Part shown: piece after piece, positions 8,801 through 17,444 of the stretch
Position numbering within the stretch: the first letter of the stretch is position 1
Layout of the letters: each line of letters starts with the position of its first letter
NCBI GenBank assembly: GCA_964397205.1
Contig: CAYNIT010000012.1
Coordinates: 1 to 38,305, forward strand
Origin: Phaeodactylibacter sp964397205
GTDB taxonomy: Bacteria > Bacteroidota > Bacteroidia > Chitinophagales > Saprospiraceae
Length of the DNA stretch: 38,305 bases
Direction of reading: 5' to 3'
Position numbers and translations under genes: made by a program
The notes under the pieces: model-generated
What the model was told of the DNA's origin: nothing
Database searches by the model: none
Seen by the model: the letters and a program-made list of their open reading frames with translations, nothing else

Positions 8801-11800
8801 GTAGGGTTGTCGCAGTTGATGACTACCGCTGTTCCTGCTTCGGCGGTGGGGTAATCGGCATTTTCCGGTACCTGTACGCTGGCGCTGCTTTCGCAGCCGT
8901 TTTCTGTATTCTGCACATTCAGGATATAATTCCCGCCCTGATCTACTGTCGGGCTCAGTGTGTTGCCGCCGCTCAGTATATTGCCGTCCGGGCTGGTCCA
9001 GTCGTAGGCAAAGTTATTGCCCTGGCTGGAACCGCTGCCGTCTATGGTGATTTGCGTGACATCGCAGTTTATTTCCGCCGGGTTTGCTACCGCTGCCAGC
9101 GGAGCGACAGTGTCTAGCTGAACATCCACTACATCAGTAGAAAGGCACTGGTTATCCTCATTGCGCACGCTGAGCTCGTAAGTGCCCGGCTGGTCAATGA
9201 CGGGGCTTATATCCGTGGAGACGAGGGCGCCGTCGCGGCTCCACTCGTAAGCCATATCCGCACCCTGGCTAGAACCGCTGCCGTTCAATTGCAGGCTGGG
9301 GTTGAAACAGTTCAGAATGGCATCGGCTCCCGCTTCAGCGACGGGGGCTTCCAGGTCTTCTTCAACCAGGATGTCCCTGGTATTGGTGCACTGGTTGTCG
9401 GTATTGACGATTTCCAGGCTATAGTTGCCGGCAGCAGTAGCCACGATTGCTGAAGAATCTGGAACCGTACTTCCATCCGGCAGCGTCCAGGTGTACTGAA
9501 AGCTGGGGCCATCGTCAGAGGCAGAGGCATCTATCAATGCTGTAGGGTTGCCGCAATCGATTTGCCCGCCGGTGTTGACGCTGATGTCAGGCAGGTCCGT
9601 ATCAGCCTCGATGACGACGGTGCTTATGGAGCTGCAGGAATTGTCCAGATTGACAACTTCCAGGCTATAGGTGCCAGCGGAGGTCACCGTCGGCGTTAAA
9701 CCATCGGTGCCGCTGGCGATGTCGCCGTCGGTGGTGCTCCACTGCAGGTCGAAGTTGCTGGTGCCGTTTATGCTGCCGCTTAGCGTATAGCTGGTGTTCT
9801 GGCAATCCAGGGTAGTTCCGGGGCCAGCATCGACGGTAGGGGCAGTGACATCTTCTGTAACGCTCACTTGCTGGGTGCTTACACAGTTGTTGCTGGCATC
9901 GGTAACGGTCAAGGAGTAGGTGCCAGGCTCGTCGATCAGCGGGTCAGGATTGGCGGAGCCCGAAACAAAACTGCCGTCAGTGGTGCCCCAGGCGTAGACA
10001 AGGTCGGGCTCAGGCGAAGTGCCGGTAGCGGAGCTGTTCAGCGACAACTCTGTATTGGCGCAGTCTAAAACATCCGGCGCCGCAATGGATACATCCGGAT
10101 AGTTGATGTCTTCCAAGACCTCAACGCTGGTACTGCTGCGGCAGCCGTTGTCGGTGTTCAGGACTTCCAAGGTATAGGTGCCCGTATCGCTTACGGCCGG
10201 CAGCACGCTGGAAGTCTCCGCTAAGCTGGAGCCGTCGGGGGCTTGCCATTCGTAAGAAAACTCGGCGCCGGTACTGGAACCGCTGCCATCTAAATCTACC
10301 GTGGCGGTGCCACAATTAATGGTGCTCGGCGTACTGATAGCCGCTACCGGAGGTGTGACATCTTGGGTGACTGGTACGGAGCCGGCGGAGGTACAACCGT
10401 TTCCAGTATCGGTGACCACCAGGGAGTAAGCCCCCGGCTCCTCTACGGTGATGGCCGTAGCGTCCGGTGCTCCGGCAATGGTGCCGGCCGGGCCATTCCA
10501 CTGCGTTGTAAACTGGCCGGTAGAAGTATTGATAGCTGCCTGCAGCCCGAAGGAGGTTGTCTCACAGGTCAATACCTCCGGTGTAGAAAAATCAATATCC
10601 GGAGGCGTTGTGTCTTCGGGTATAGTAACGACCGCTGTGTCCTGGCATAAGCTGGAGGGGCCGCCGCTGATGACCAGGAAGTAGTCCCCTGGCTCGTTTA
10701 TAACTGGAGATAGCGTATTGGCGCCGGAAGCAAACTGCCCGTTCGGGCTAAACCATTCGTACTGCCCATCGGGAGCAAGATTGGAGTTTTCTGCATCCAG
10801 TTCAATGCTGTTAATGCTGCAAGTAAGCGTTCCCCCACCATTGACGATAGCGATGGGAAGGTTGGGGTCCTGATTGACTACAACTTGGTCGCTGGCGCTG
10901 CAGCCGCTCACCGTATCGGTTACTACCAACTCGTAGACACCATCGGCATCTACGACCGGATTCAAGCCATCGGCGCCGCTGACGAAGTTTCCATCAGCGC
11001 TGGACCAATCGTAGCGCAGGTTATCGGTGCTGCCCGGCACGCTGGCGTTGAGGGTGAATTCCGGTTCGTCACAGGTGAGCAGCCCCCCTGTGCCGGCTTC
11101 TGCCTGAGGCGTATCGAAGTTTTCGTCTACGGTGACAGAGATGGTATCGACGCAGCCGTTGCGCTCATCGGTCACTACCAGTTGATAGTCCCCTGCCGCG
11201 TCTACGAGTGGAGTGAGGGTGTTGCCGCCGTTGAGTATGCCGGGCCCGTTCCATTGGTAATTGAAGCTGGCGCCCGTACTGCTGCCCGTGGCATCAATAC
11301 TGAGCTCGGGCTGGTAGCAATTGAGGATATCATCCTGGGCGTTGGCAACGGGAACTACGGTATTTTCCTCCACCGTGATGCTCTGCGAGGCGGTGCAGCC
11401 GTTAGCGTCATTGGTAATTTCCAGGGTATAGGTGCCGCCCTCGTTGACTACCACTACCGGATTGGTTTGGCCCACTACAATACCCGGTCCAGTCCAATTG
11501 TAGGAAAATTGGCTGCCCGCAGAGGAATTGGTTGCGTCAATGAGGACCTCATTCTGTTCGCAGGTAAGGGTATCTTCCACTGAGATGTCAACCAATGGAG
11601 GCTCGAGGTCCTCCTCCACGAGCACGCTGGTGGAATCCAGACAGCCCTGGCTATCGGTTACGGTTACCGTGTATTCGCCGGGGCCAAGGTTGTTGAGGTT
11701 TTGAGTGGTATCGGCATTGCTCCACTGGAAGGAGAAACCAGGGGTGCCCCCTTGCAGGTCAAGCCCGACGCTGCCGCCCATCGTATCGTAGCAGTTGGGC

Positions 11801-14025
11801 ACGGCTTGGATTTGTGCGTTGGCTCGCAGGGTGTCTGGTTCTACTATTTCAATCTGAGCCGAATCTATACAGTTTTGATTGTCTACGGCAGTAATGGCGT
11901 AGACGCCCGGCGCCAGGTCGGTCTGTTCGTCTCCGCCTCCTAATATGGGCACCCCCTCGGTGACATTTTGCCAATTGTAACTGAAGGGGGACACGCCATT
12001 CAGCGCATTGACCTCTATGGTGCCATCGTCCGCTCCGGGGCAAGAGATATTGGTGGAATTGAATTCAACTTCAAAATCCAGCGTTTCTATAAAGGCTGCC
12101 CCCATTACCGGGCCCTCGCAGAGGGTATTGACATCCAGAACACTCTCCGGTAAATACAACCCTCCCTCAGTAGCCTCTATGAAATAAGGCGTAGTGTCTA
12201 CCTCGATGGGCAGCTGAAATACCCCGTCGATAGAGTAAGTGAACAACCAGGGGCCATCAGAACCACTGAAATTGACCTGCAGGTCGGTCGAAAAGTCATC
12301 ACCGCAGAACTGGCCGCCTCCGAACATCTGTACTTCGGGTAGAGGAAAAACATTGACGAAAGCCTGAGCAATTTCAAAGTCGCCGCACTCATCCGTCACG
12401 GTTACGGTATAGGCGGTGGGTTCAGTAGGGGAGACGGTGATGGTGGAGCCTGAATAGGTGAAACCGTCATCGTCCTCCCAACTGTAAGTATAGCCCGGTA
12501 ACCCCCCGGTTACGATGGCTTCCAGGGTGGTTTCTTCTCCAGCGCAGACTTGGCTGCTGAAAGCATCTACTATCATTGGAGGGACATCTTCGATGACGAG
12601 TTCAATAAAATCTGATACACACGAACAGGGGTTTTGAAAACCAAGTATGATGGTTTCTGGCCCCTCTATTAAGTCGTCTTCGAAGACCGTGATCGGCACA
12701 ATGACCTGTGACTCCCCGGCCGGAATGGTTACAGAAGTGGGAAGAGGGGCATAATCTGCTCCAGCGGTAGCTGTACTAAGAGGAGAAACAAAGAATTCTA
12801 CTATGCGGTCTTCATTGATGTTGCCCGCGGCTTCCAGTACAAAGTAGCCGTCGGAGCAGGCTTCGTACGTGACGTTGGTCCCGGTAGTAGGAGAGATGGC
12901 TTCGCCAGTAGCAGAACCACCGGCGCTAAAGCTGTTGGCTTCTAAGAACACCGCAGAGTCAAATATGCCGTCCCCTACGTCCCCTACGAGCAATCGGATG
13001 GTATATTTTTGACAGGGCTCTACATTAGCCACCGCGGTTAGTACAGAAGTGTAACCGTCAAATTGGATATCAGTGGAATTAGCGACGCTTCCGCAGTTGT
13101 TGCTGTTGCCAACAAAGAAACCGGTATTCATGTTTTGGTTGACGGTGTTGATGGCTACAGGGGTGTTCGTACTAGGTATGACAGCGATGTTTTCCCCATC
13201 GAAGGTAAAGCCGCCGCTAATGCCCGGGCCGCTGATGAAGAACCCAAATACGTCATTGAATTGAGAGCCTACATATTCGCAGTACTCCTCCGAAGCAAAG
13301 ACATAGTTGAAGGCGATTTGTCCGATGGTGGGTGTGAATTCGAACTGCAGCCCGGTGGCATCGTTGACCTCTCCGCCGTTGGCCAACTGGGCAAGGTCGG
13401 GGTCGCCTCCCCCACCGAAGTCGTTGCCGGCACCCTCCTGATTATTGGGCCCGGGGGCGTTGGTCACGTTGCCACTTGATATTATGACGCCATCCTCCAG
13501 CCCTATACTGGCTTCGCCGGCGCTGAAGGTGCCTACCCCATCGCTGTTGCCGATGAAGCTGGCGTTCTCGATATCAAAGCAACCGCCGCCGATCAGCACA
13601 TCCTCTACCAGAGACAGTGCGGAACCGCCGGGATCCACCTGTAAGTTGGGTGGCCGGGCCACAGACTGTATTGGGCAGCTCATGCAATTGATGGAAAGGT
13701 AAACCATCGAGGGGAGCGACTGTGGGTCCGCACGCTGCAGGAGCAGAGACTGGCAGGAAGTCGTTGCTGTGAAGGATTGAACAGGAGTGGCGGTGCCACC
13801 AATTTCGGGAAGGAGCAGTACTTCGCTGCCGCTCTGCATCACGCTGCGTACCATGTAGGATTCGCCTACCTTGAGCTGGCAGAGCTTGACTTTGAGCAAT
13901 TTTCCCTCTACCTGCAGCAGGTGCCGGGAGTGGTCGTTTTCCAGGTTGATAACCACTGGCTCGGTAGCTTGTAGTGTGTTGTATAGGCTGTAAAACAGGA
14001 CAAAAAGTAGTAGCTGTAATCTCAT
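5827..14025 (-). CDS. Giant T9SS-secreted adhesin-like protein, ~20 Ig/PKD-like repeats, type B sorting domain
   Basis: 2732 aa. A signal peptide (about 1-20, MRLQLLLFVLFYSLYNTLQA) is followed by a choice-of-anchor-L domain (about 130-350; GLEDGVIISSG, ASEEYCEYVGSQFNDVFGFF), a Calx-beta-like segment (about 400-480), an Ig-like region, two SprB-type repeats (about 655-805), 20 tandem beta-sandwich repeats of about 83 aa (about 811-2474), one more SprB-like repeat (about 2480-2550), and a CHU_C/gliding-motility-associated C-terminal domain (about 2638-2732; PNIFSPNGDGSNDRF, YNRWGETVFE). That last domain marks type B T9SS cargo. Each repeat has one Cys near its start (LxC) and one near its end (NGC or NQC), suggesting one disulfide per domain. 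By eye there is no Lys between residues 340 and 2604 and no His between 36 and 2585. It is likely a surface adhesin or filament; the ligand is unknown. Confidence 0.93.
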   Translation of the reverse strand: MRLQLLLFVLFYSLYNTLQATEPVVINLENDHSRHLLQVEGKLLKVKLCQLKVGESYMVRSVMQSGSEVLLLPEIGGTATPVQSFTATTSCQSLLLQRADPQSLPSMVYLSINCMSCPIQSVARPPNLQVDPGGSALSLVEDVLIGGGCFDIENASFIGNSDGVGTFSAGEASIGLEDGVIISSGNVTNAPGPNNQEGAGNDFGGGGDPDLAQLANGGEVNDATGLQFEFTPTIGQIAFNYVFASEEYCEYVGSQFNDVFGFFISGPGISGGFTFDGENIAVIPSTNTPVAINTVNQNMNTGFFVGNSNNCGSVANSTDIQFDGYTSVLTAVANVEPCQKYTIRLLVGDVGDGIFDSAVFLEANSFSAGGSATGEAISPTTGTNVTYEACSDGYFVLEAAGNINEDRIVEFFVSPLSTATAGADYAPLPTSVTIPAGESQVIVPITVFEDDLIEGPETIILGFQNPCSCVSDFIELVIEDVPPMIVDAFSSQVCAGEETTLEAIVTGGLPGYTYSWEDDDGFTYSGSTITVSPTEPTAYTVTVTDECGDFEIAQAFVNVFPLPEVQMFGGGQFCGDDFSTDLQVNFSGSDGPWLFTYSIDGVFQLPIEVDTTPYFIEATEGGLYLPESVLDVNTLCEGPVMGAAFIETLDFEVEFNSTNISCPGADDGTIEVNALNGVSPFSYNWQNVTEGVPILGGGDEQTDLAPGVYAITAVDNQNCIDSAQIEIVEPDTLRANAQIQAVPNCYDTMGGSVGLDLQGGTPGFSFQWSNADTTQNLNNLGPGEYTVTVTDSQGCLDSTSVLVEEDLEPPLVDISVEDTLTCEQNEVLIDATNSSAGSQFSYNWTGPGIVVGQTNPVVVVNEGGTYTLEITNDANGCTASQSITVEENTVVPVANAQDDILNCYQPELSIDATGSSTGASFNYQWNGPGILNGGNTLTPLVDAAGDYQLVVTDERNGCVDTISVTVDENFDTPQAEAGTGGLLTCDEPEFTLNASVPGSTDNLRYDWSSADGNFVSGADGLNPVVDADGVYELVVTDTVSGCSASDQVVVNQDPNLPIAIVNGGGTLTCSINSIELDAENSNLAPDGQYEWFSPNGQFASGANTLSPVINEPGDYFLVISGGPSSLCQDTAVVTIPEDTTPPDIDFSTPEVLTCETTSFGLQAAINTSTGQFTTQWNGPAGTIAGAPDATAITVEEPGAYSLVVTDTGNGCTSAGSVPVTQDVTPPVAAISTPSTINCGTATVDLDGSGSSTGAEFSYEWQAPDGSSLAETSSVLPAVSDTGTYTLEVLNTDNGCRSSTSVEVLEDINYPDVSIAAPDVLDCANTELSLNSSATGTSPEPDLVYAWGTTDGSFVSGSANPDPLIDEPGTYSLTVTDASNNCVSTQQVSVTEDVTAPTVDAGPGTTLDCQNTSYTLSGSINGTSNFDLQWSTTDGDIASGTDGLTPTVTSAGTYSLEVVNLDNSCSSISTVVIEADTDLPDISVNTGGQIDCGNPTALIDASASDDGPSFQYTWTLPDGSTVPDSSAIVATAAGNYSLEIVNTDNQCTNTRDILVEEDLEAPVAEAGADAILNCFNPSLQLNGSGSSQGADMAYEWSRDGALVSTDISPVIDQPGTYELSVRNEDNQCLSTDVVDVQLDTVAPLAAVANPAEINCDVTQITIDGSGSSQGNNFAYDWTSPDGNILSGGNTLSPTVDQGGNYILNVQNTENGCESSASVQVPENADYPTAEAGTAVVINCDNPTPSLNASASSQGAAFTYEWQGPGLLSGNTSLSPAVDQPGEYTLTVFNNDNGCASTDVVMIERDTARPELLIASPEELNCGRTSLAIDASAGNQGPEFQYSWNTTDGNILQGDDTATPLIDAPGTYTATLLNTDNGCSRTNSVQVEEDITAPTASVTPPEMVTCAQPTVSIDASASSSGPNFTYEWTTTDGAIDQGANTLSPVVSQGGTYQLLLTNTSNQCTETIEIVVEQDTQLPSAEAGEPVVINCYEPNPTLDATASSQGANFSYEWDGPSVTSGGNTLNPAVAEPGNYSLLITNTANGCTASDAVMIGLDTMAPSVQIAEPAVLNCALTEQTINASGSSQGAEFEYEWSTVSGGNILSGGSTATPLIDAPGAYSLLITDTENGCSQSSSVEVEQDIETPEIDIDTPDTLTCVVEEVSIDAGTSSNGPTFTYQWQPIGGNITGGSTSLFPTVNEGGVYELTILNTENQCSSTAEVQVIQDVETPVAEAGSPQELNCDAPSLQLDAAGSSQGDFSYNWTGPGVVSGGNSMSPIVNQPGAYQLLVTDNFNGCTAEDQVSITQDTALPTANILEPELLTCAVESLTLNANASSQGNEFVYQWSTSNGNILNGADGLAPTIDQPGLYTLSVFNTDNECENTDQVEVGQDIEPPVAEAGEGFLLDCWEETDFLDASGSSEGPEFQYSWSTDDGILVAQQTTIQPEIGEPGTYTLTVLDTDNGCSSTDEVTVTQTIPVSEVALQQPDCFGDLGNLSFVNIEGGTAPFLYSIDGGDNFLPSPDFRNLQPGDYDLVVRDINGCEFRAPAEIIQPDSLTAIITEASAELEFGDTYQINTIVNFPEEELAAIHWTNDSTLSCQDCLRPVAKPLRTTVYRLEVATENGCSDETEIRIFVNRDKPIYVPNIFSPNGDGSNDRFYIFSKEGVVEHINTFQIYNRWGETVFEIYDSMPNDPNQGWDGSFRGDVMNSAVFTWYAEIEFVDGSVELFKGDVTLLR
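6600..11600 (-). repeat. Twenty tandem ~250-bp coding repeats inside the giant gene
   Basis: Twenty units of about 82-87 codons follow the pattern A-E-A-G or similar, LxC, (I/L)DASxSSQG, F-x-Y-x-W, SGGNxLxP, G-x-Y-x-L, NGC, ending in an acidic (E/Q)D-x-x-x-P linker. The units differ widely in sequence, so this is an old and diverged array. Within the last nine units a three-unit period is visible: units 12, 15 and 18 begin AEAG; 13 and 16 share TATPLIDAPG; 14 and 17 share the NQC ending. See the findings. Confidence 0.88.
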
Positions 14026-14134
14026 ATTGCATCAGGTATGCGTTAAATAAGTCGGGATCCATAAAATAATACCATCTGGGGAGTAATCCCAAATTTGATG
14101 CGGCATTATTTGAAGGGGGGTATAGATGTTCCTA

Positions 14135-14142
14135 CAAATCTA
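14135..14142 (-). promoter_or_regulatory. Possible -7 box of the giant gene
   Basis: Minus-strand TAGATTTG fits the Bacteroidota -7 consensus TAnnTTTG and lies about 110 bases upstream of the giant gene's ATG, in the right orientation. It directly follows the U-tract of the secDF terminator, leaving little room for a -33 element (the nearest TTG is only 12 bases away). It could equally be chance. Confidence 0.35.
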
Positions 14143-14143
14143 A

Positions 14144-14177
14144 ACAAAAAGGGTCAACTCCGTCGGAGTTGACCCTT
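14144..14177 (-). terminator. Intrinsic terminator of secDF
   Basis: A near-perfect 29-base palindrome (14149-14177; arm AAGGGTCAACTCC) lies 28 bases after the secDF stop. On the minus strand the stem is followed directly by TTTTTGTTT, a good U-tract. It separates secDF from the giant gene downstream. Confidence 0.88.
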
Positions 14178-14205
14178 ATAAAACCAATTATATTCCGCAG
14201 AAGTT

Positions 14206-17200
14206 CTATCTGGCGGACTGTGCCGCTTTGGAGAACCCTTTCCGTTCGCTTTGTTTTTCCTTGGCTTTCAAGTCGCCGGTCAAATCAGACATTACGGGGG
14301 TAGCTACGAAGATAGAAGAGTACGTACCCACTACGATGCCAATCATCAGAGCAAAAGCAAAACCACGGATGCTGGAGCCGCCGAAGAAGAAGAGAATGGC
14401 TACGACGAACAGCGTCGTCAAAGAGGTGATCACCGTCCGGCTCACGGTGCTGTTGATGGCCATGTTGATGACTTCCTCCTTTGAGCTCTTGGTGTAGTTG
14501 TTGAGAAATTCGCGGATGCGGTCGAACACTACCACCGTATCGTTAATGGAGTAACCAATCACGGTAAGAATCGCAGCGATAAAGGCTTGGTCGATTTCCA
14601 GCGAGAAGGGCAGAACGCCGTGCAGGAGGGAGAACAAGCCCAAGATTACCAGGGTGTCGTGGAAGAGGGCTGCAACCGCGCCGAGGCTGTACTGCCATTT
14701 GCTGAACCGTATGAAGATGTAGAGGAAAATCAGCAAAAGTGCAAAGCTGGCGGCGTAGTAAGCGCTCGTCTTGATGTCGTCGGCAATCGTTGGCCCCACC
14801 TTGCTGGAGCTTTCTACGTGAGTAACGCCCTCGGCATCCGGCGCCTTGAACTGCTTTAAGTCAATTTCAGTGCTGGTGACTTGGTTGACACCGGCGTGAA
14901 GAGCCGCCATCACCATGGAATCGGCTTCTTGGCCGCTGTTATCCACCTGGTAGGAGGTCACCACATTGAAGGTGTTCTCCGTATCGACGGACTTGACGAT
15001 GGGGGTATTGCTCTCGAAGGTTGTCGTCAGCGCATCGCGCAGCTCCGAGGCTTCCACATCATCGCCTTCAATGGTGACGTTGTAGGAATAGCCGCCTTTA
15101 AAGTCCACGCCAAGCTCGAAGCCGCGGGTAGCCATAGAAGCTAGCCCGGCTATCAGCAGCGCCCCGGAGATGATGTAAGCCAGGCGGCGTTTGCCCAGCC
15201 AGTCAATTTTCAGCTTGGAAAAAGCATTCTTGGAAATACCGGTGAAGAAGCTGATGCTTCGGTTGCCTTTCACCCAGCTGTCAATCATCAACCGGCCGAC
15301 CAATACCGCTGTGAACAGGGAGGACAGCACACCGATGATCAATACAACCGCAAAGCCTTTGATAGGCCCCAGGCCGAAATAAGCCAGGATAAATGCCGTG
15401 AGAAGGGTGGTCACGTTGGCATCGATGATGGCGGAGTAAGAGTTTTGGAAACCGTCACTGATGGCCATCAGCATCGATTTGCCCTCCCGGATTTCTTCCC
15501 GTATCCGCTCGTAGATGATCACGTTCGCATCCACTGCCATACCGATGGTCAGTACGATACCGGCGATGCCCGGCAGGGTCAGTACGGTACCATAGGAAGC
15601 CAGCGCTCCGAATATGAAGAAGATGTTGAGGATCAGCGCCAGGATGGAAACGATACCGCCGCCTCCGTAGTAAAGGATCATAAAGACGAGTACCAGCAGA
15701 AAGCCCACCACCAGAGCTATGGTACTGTTGCGGATGTTTTCCTCTCCCAGCGACGGGCCCACCAAGGCTTCCTGAATGATTTCCGTTTCCGCCGGCAGTT
15801 TTCCGATCTGCAGGATATTGGCTAAGTCCTTGCCCTCTTGAATGGAGAAGTTGCCGGTGATCTGAGAGTTGCCCGAGGGGATGGGCTGGTTGACCCGTGG
15901 CGCGGAAACCACTTCGTCGTCCAGTACGATAGCGACTTCGCGGTTGTTGTCCTGCGCTGCCTCGGTAGTTACCTTGTTCCAGATTTTAGCTCCCCGGTTA
16001 TCCATTTTTAGGGAAACGGCGACCTCATTGGTCTGCGGATCTGGATTCGCGCTGGCATCCACTACGCGTTCGCCGGTCATGGCGGGTTTGCCGTCGGGCC
16101 CCAGCTTGAGGCCGTACAGGGCGTAGTTGTCCGTGAATTCGTTGGTTTCATAGTCTTTAACGGGCTCTCTGGACCAGCGGAAAACGATATCCCGCGGGAA
16201 AAGCGACTTTATTTCCGGCTTAGCCAGCATGGAGTCGATGTTGTTGCGCTGGTTTTTCTTAGCGAGCCCCAGTACTGCCAGGCCTTGGGCGCCGGTAGAG
16301 TTGAGGGTGAGGGCATCAAAGAGCGGGCCGGACTGTGGCGCCTCGGTGTAATTGGTGTCGATCTGGGCGATTTGCGTGCTGTCTACATTGCCCAGAGAAT
16401 CTACTGCGTAGGTAGTATCGATACTGGCAATCTGCCGATCCAGGCCATCGCCCATGCTTTTAGCGAGCCGTTCGTTGGCTTCCATCAATGCTTCCTGAAT
16501 GCCGGGGTCGTTGATGCGGAAGACATTGTAAAACTCCAGTTTGGCTGCTGCCTGCAGGAAGGTGCGGGCGCGCTCCGGGTTGTCAATGCCCGGCAGCTCT
16601 ACGATGATGAGGTCTCTGCCTTGATCCAGTGACACGTTCGGCTGGGTGACCCCCAGTTTGTCGATGCGTTCCTTCAGCAGTTTGAAGGTCAGGTCAACGG
16701 TTTCGTCTGCTTTTTCTCGTATGATGCGCACTACTTCCCCGTCGCCGGTTTCGTAGTTGATTTCATCGCGCAGGGCTTCGTTGCGGGTAAAGATGGGGGC
16801 GAGCCGCTTGTCGCCGCGTACTTCTCGCCAGGCATCGTAAAATAGAGATACAAAGTCGACCTGCTCAGATTTTTGCGCTTGAGATGCTCTTTCTAACGCC
16901 TTTTCAAAAGTTGGATCCTTGCTGTTATTGGCTAATGCTCTTATGAATTTCCGCAGGTCTACTTGCAATACTACACTCATGCCCCCTTTCAGGTCAAGGC
17001 CTAGGGCCAGCTGCTGCGATTTCAGTTCCTGATAGGTGTAGCTCTTCAGCAGAGGTATCTCAAAGACCTCCTCTGAAGATACGGAGTCCAGATACTCCGC
17101 TCGCTTCATCTTGAATTCTGTCTTGTCCTGTGAGTTCGCTTCGGCGTACTCATCAGCCTTTTTCTCTATCCGTTGGGTGGGCAAGATGAAAAAGTACTGA

Positions 17201-17259
17201 ACGAGCGTTACGATGGTCATCACGACAAGGAAGAATTTCACAACTCCTTTTCCTTGCAT
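14206..17259 (-). CDS. secDF: SecDF, fused SecD/SecF protein translocase subunit
   Basis: 1017 aa. SecDF is an inner-membrane, proton-motive-force-driven RND-type partner of SecYEG that pulls exported proteins out on the periplasmic side. The SecD half has an N-terminal membrane helix (about 7-27), the conserved GLDLKGG motif (87-93), a large periplasmic domain including GNFSIQEGKDLANILQIGKL, and a membrane block with TIGMAVDANVIIYERIREE. The SecF half begins around residue 670, carries GVDFKGG near 715 and VIGYSINDTVVVFDRIREF in its membrane block. The natural fusion is usual in Bacteroidota. It is a single-gene unit with a promoter box at 17374-17381 and terminator at 14144-14177. Heavy Sec flux is expected in a T9SS organism because T9SS cargo first crosses by Sec. 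Confidence 0.97.
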   Translation of the reverse strand: MQGKGVVKFFLVVMTIVTLVQYFFILPTQRIEKKADEYAEANSQDKTEFKMKRAEYLDSVSSEEVFEIPLLKSYTYQELKSQQLALGLDLKGGMSVVLQVDLRKFIRALANNSKDPTFEKALERASQAQKSEQVDFVSLFYDAWREVRGDKRLAPIFTRNEALRDEINYETGDGEVVRIIREKADETVDLTFKLLKERIDKLGVTQPNVSLDQGRDLIIVELPGIDNPERARTFLQAAAKLEFYNVFRINDPGIQEALMEANERLAKSMGDGLDRQIASIDTTYAVDSLGNVDSTQIAQIDTNYTEAPQSGPLFDALTLNSTGAQGLAVLGLAKKNQRNNIDSMLAKPEIKSLFPRDIVFRWSREPVKDYETNEFTDNYALYGLKLGPDGKPAMTGERVVDASANPDPQTNEVAVSLKMDNRGAKIWNKVTTEAAQDNNREVAIVLDDEVVSAPRVNQPIPSGNSQITGNFSIQEGKDLANILQIGKLPAETEIIQEALVGPSLGEENIRNSTIALVVGFLLVLVFMILYYGGGGIVSILALILNIFFIFGALASYGTVLTLPGIAGIVLTIGMAVDANVIIYERIREEIREGKSMLMAISDGFQNSYSAIIDANVTTLLTAFILAYFGLGPIKGFAVVLIIGVLSSLFTAVLVGRLMIDSWVKGNRSISFFTGISKNAFSKLKIDWLGKRRLAYIISGALLIAGLASMATRGFELGVDFKGGYSYNVTIEGDDVEASELRDALTTTFESNTPIVKSVDTENTFNVVTSYQVDNSGQEADSMVMAALHAGVNQVTSTEIDLKQFKAPDAEGVTHVESSSKVGPTIADDIKTSAYYAASFALLLIFLYIFIRFSKWQYSLGAVAALFHDTLVILGLFSLLHGVLPFSLEIDQAFIAAILTVIGYSINDTVVVFDRIREFLNNYTKSSKEEVINMAINSTVSRTVITSLTTLFVVAILFFFGGSSIRGFAFALMIGIVVGTYSSIFVATPVMSDLTGDLKAKEKQSERKGFSKAAQSAR

Positions 17260-17373
17260 AACTCGATCAAACTTTTGAAAAAATGTTAAAATAAAATGAG
17301 CATCTGTTTTGCTCAGGCCTCCCTAACCCGCTGATAAATAGGGCTTTCTGGGGCAAAGCCGGAGAAAACTCCG

Positions 17374-17381
17374 CAAATATA
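17374..17381 (-). promoter_or_regulatory. Bacteroidota-type -7 box of secDF
   Basis: Minus-strand TATATTTG matches TAnnTTTG exactly, 115 bases upstream of the secDF ATG, implying a leader of about 105 bases. No clean -33 TTG is seen; a TTTC lies about 23 bases upstream. The box sits inside a set of short inverted repeats (17342-17400). Confidence 0.6.
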
Positions 17382-17420
17382 CGCCTTTTGCGGGGCTTTG
17401 GAAACCTTGGGCTAGTTAAA

Positions 17421-17443
17421 TAGAGAAAAGGCCCGGCGGGCCG
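17421..17443 (-). terminator. Intrinsic terminator of the GH97 gene
   Basis: On the minus strand GGCCC-GCC-GGGCC is followed by TTTTCTCTATTT, starting 2 bases after the TAA of the GH97 gene. Short stem but all GC, with a good U-rich tail. Confidence 0.75.
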
Positions 17444-17444
17444 G

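Noticed and set aside
10885..11583. 232-codon open frame on the + strand within the giant gene
   Set aside because: Antisense shadow of the repeat domains, repeating with the same period.
6600..11600. Regularly spaced repeats as a CRISPR array
   Set aside because: The units are about 250 bp, diverged and continuously in frame, encoding Ig/PKD-like domains; there are no short identical repeats or cas genes.
17342..17400. Known riboswitch upstream of secDF
   Set aside because: No known aptamer core is recognised, and the -7 promoter box lies within one helix, so most of the structure would not be transcribed.
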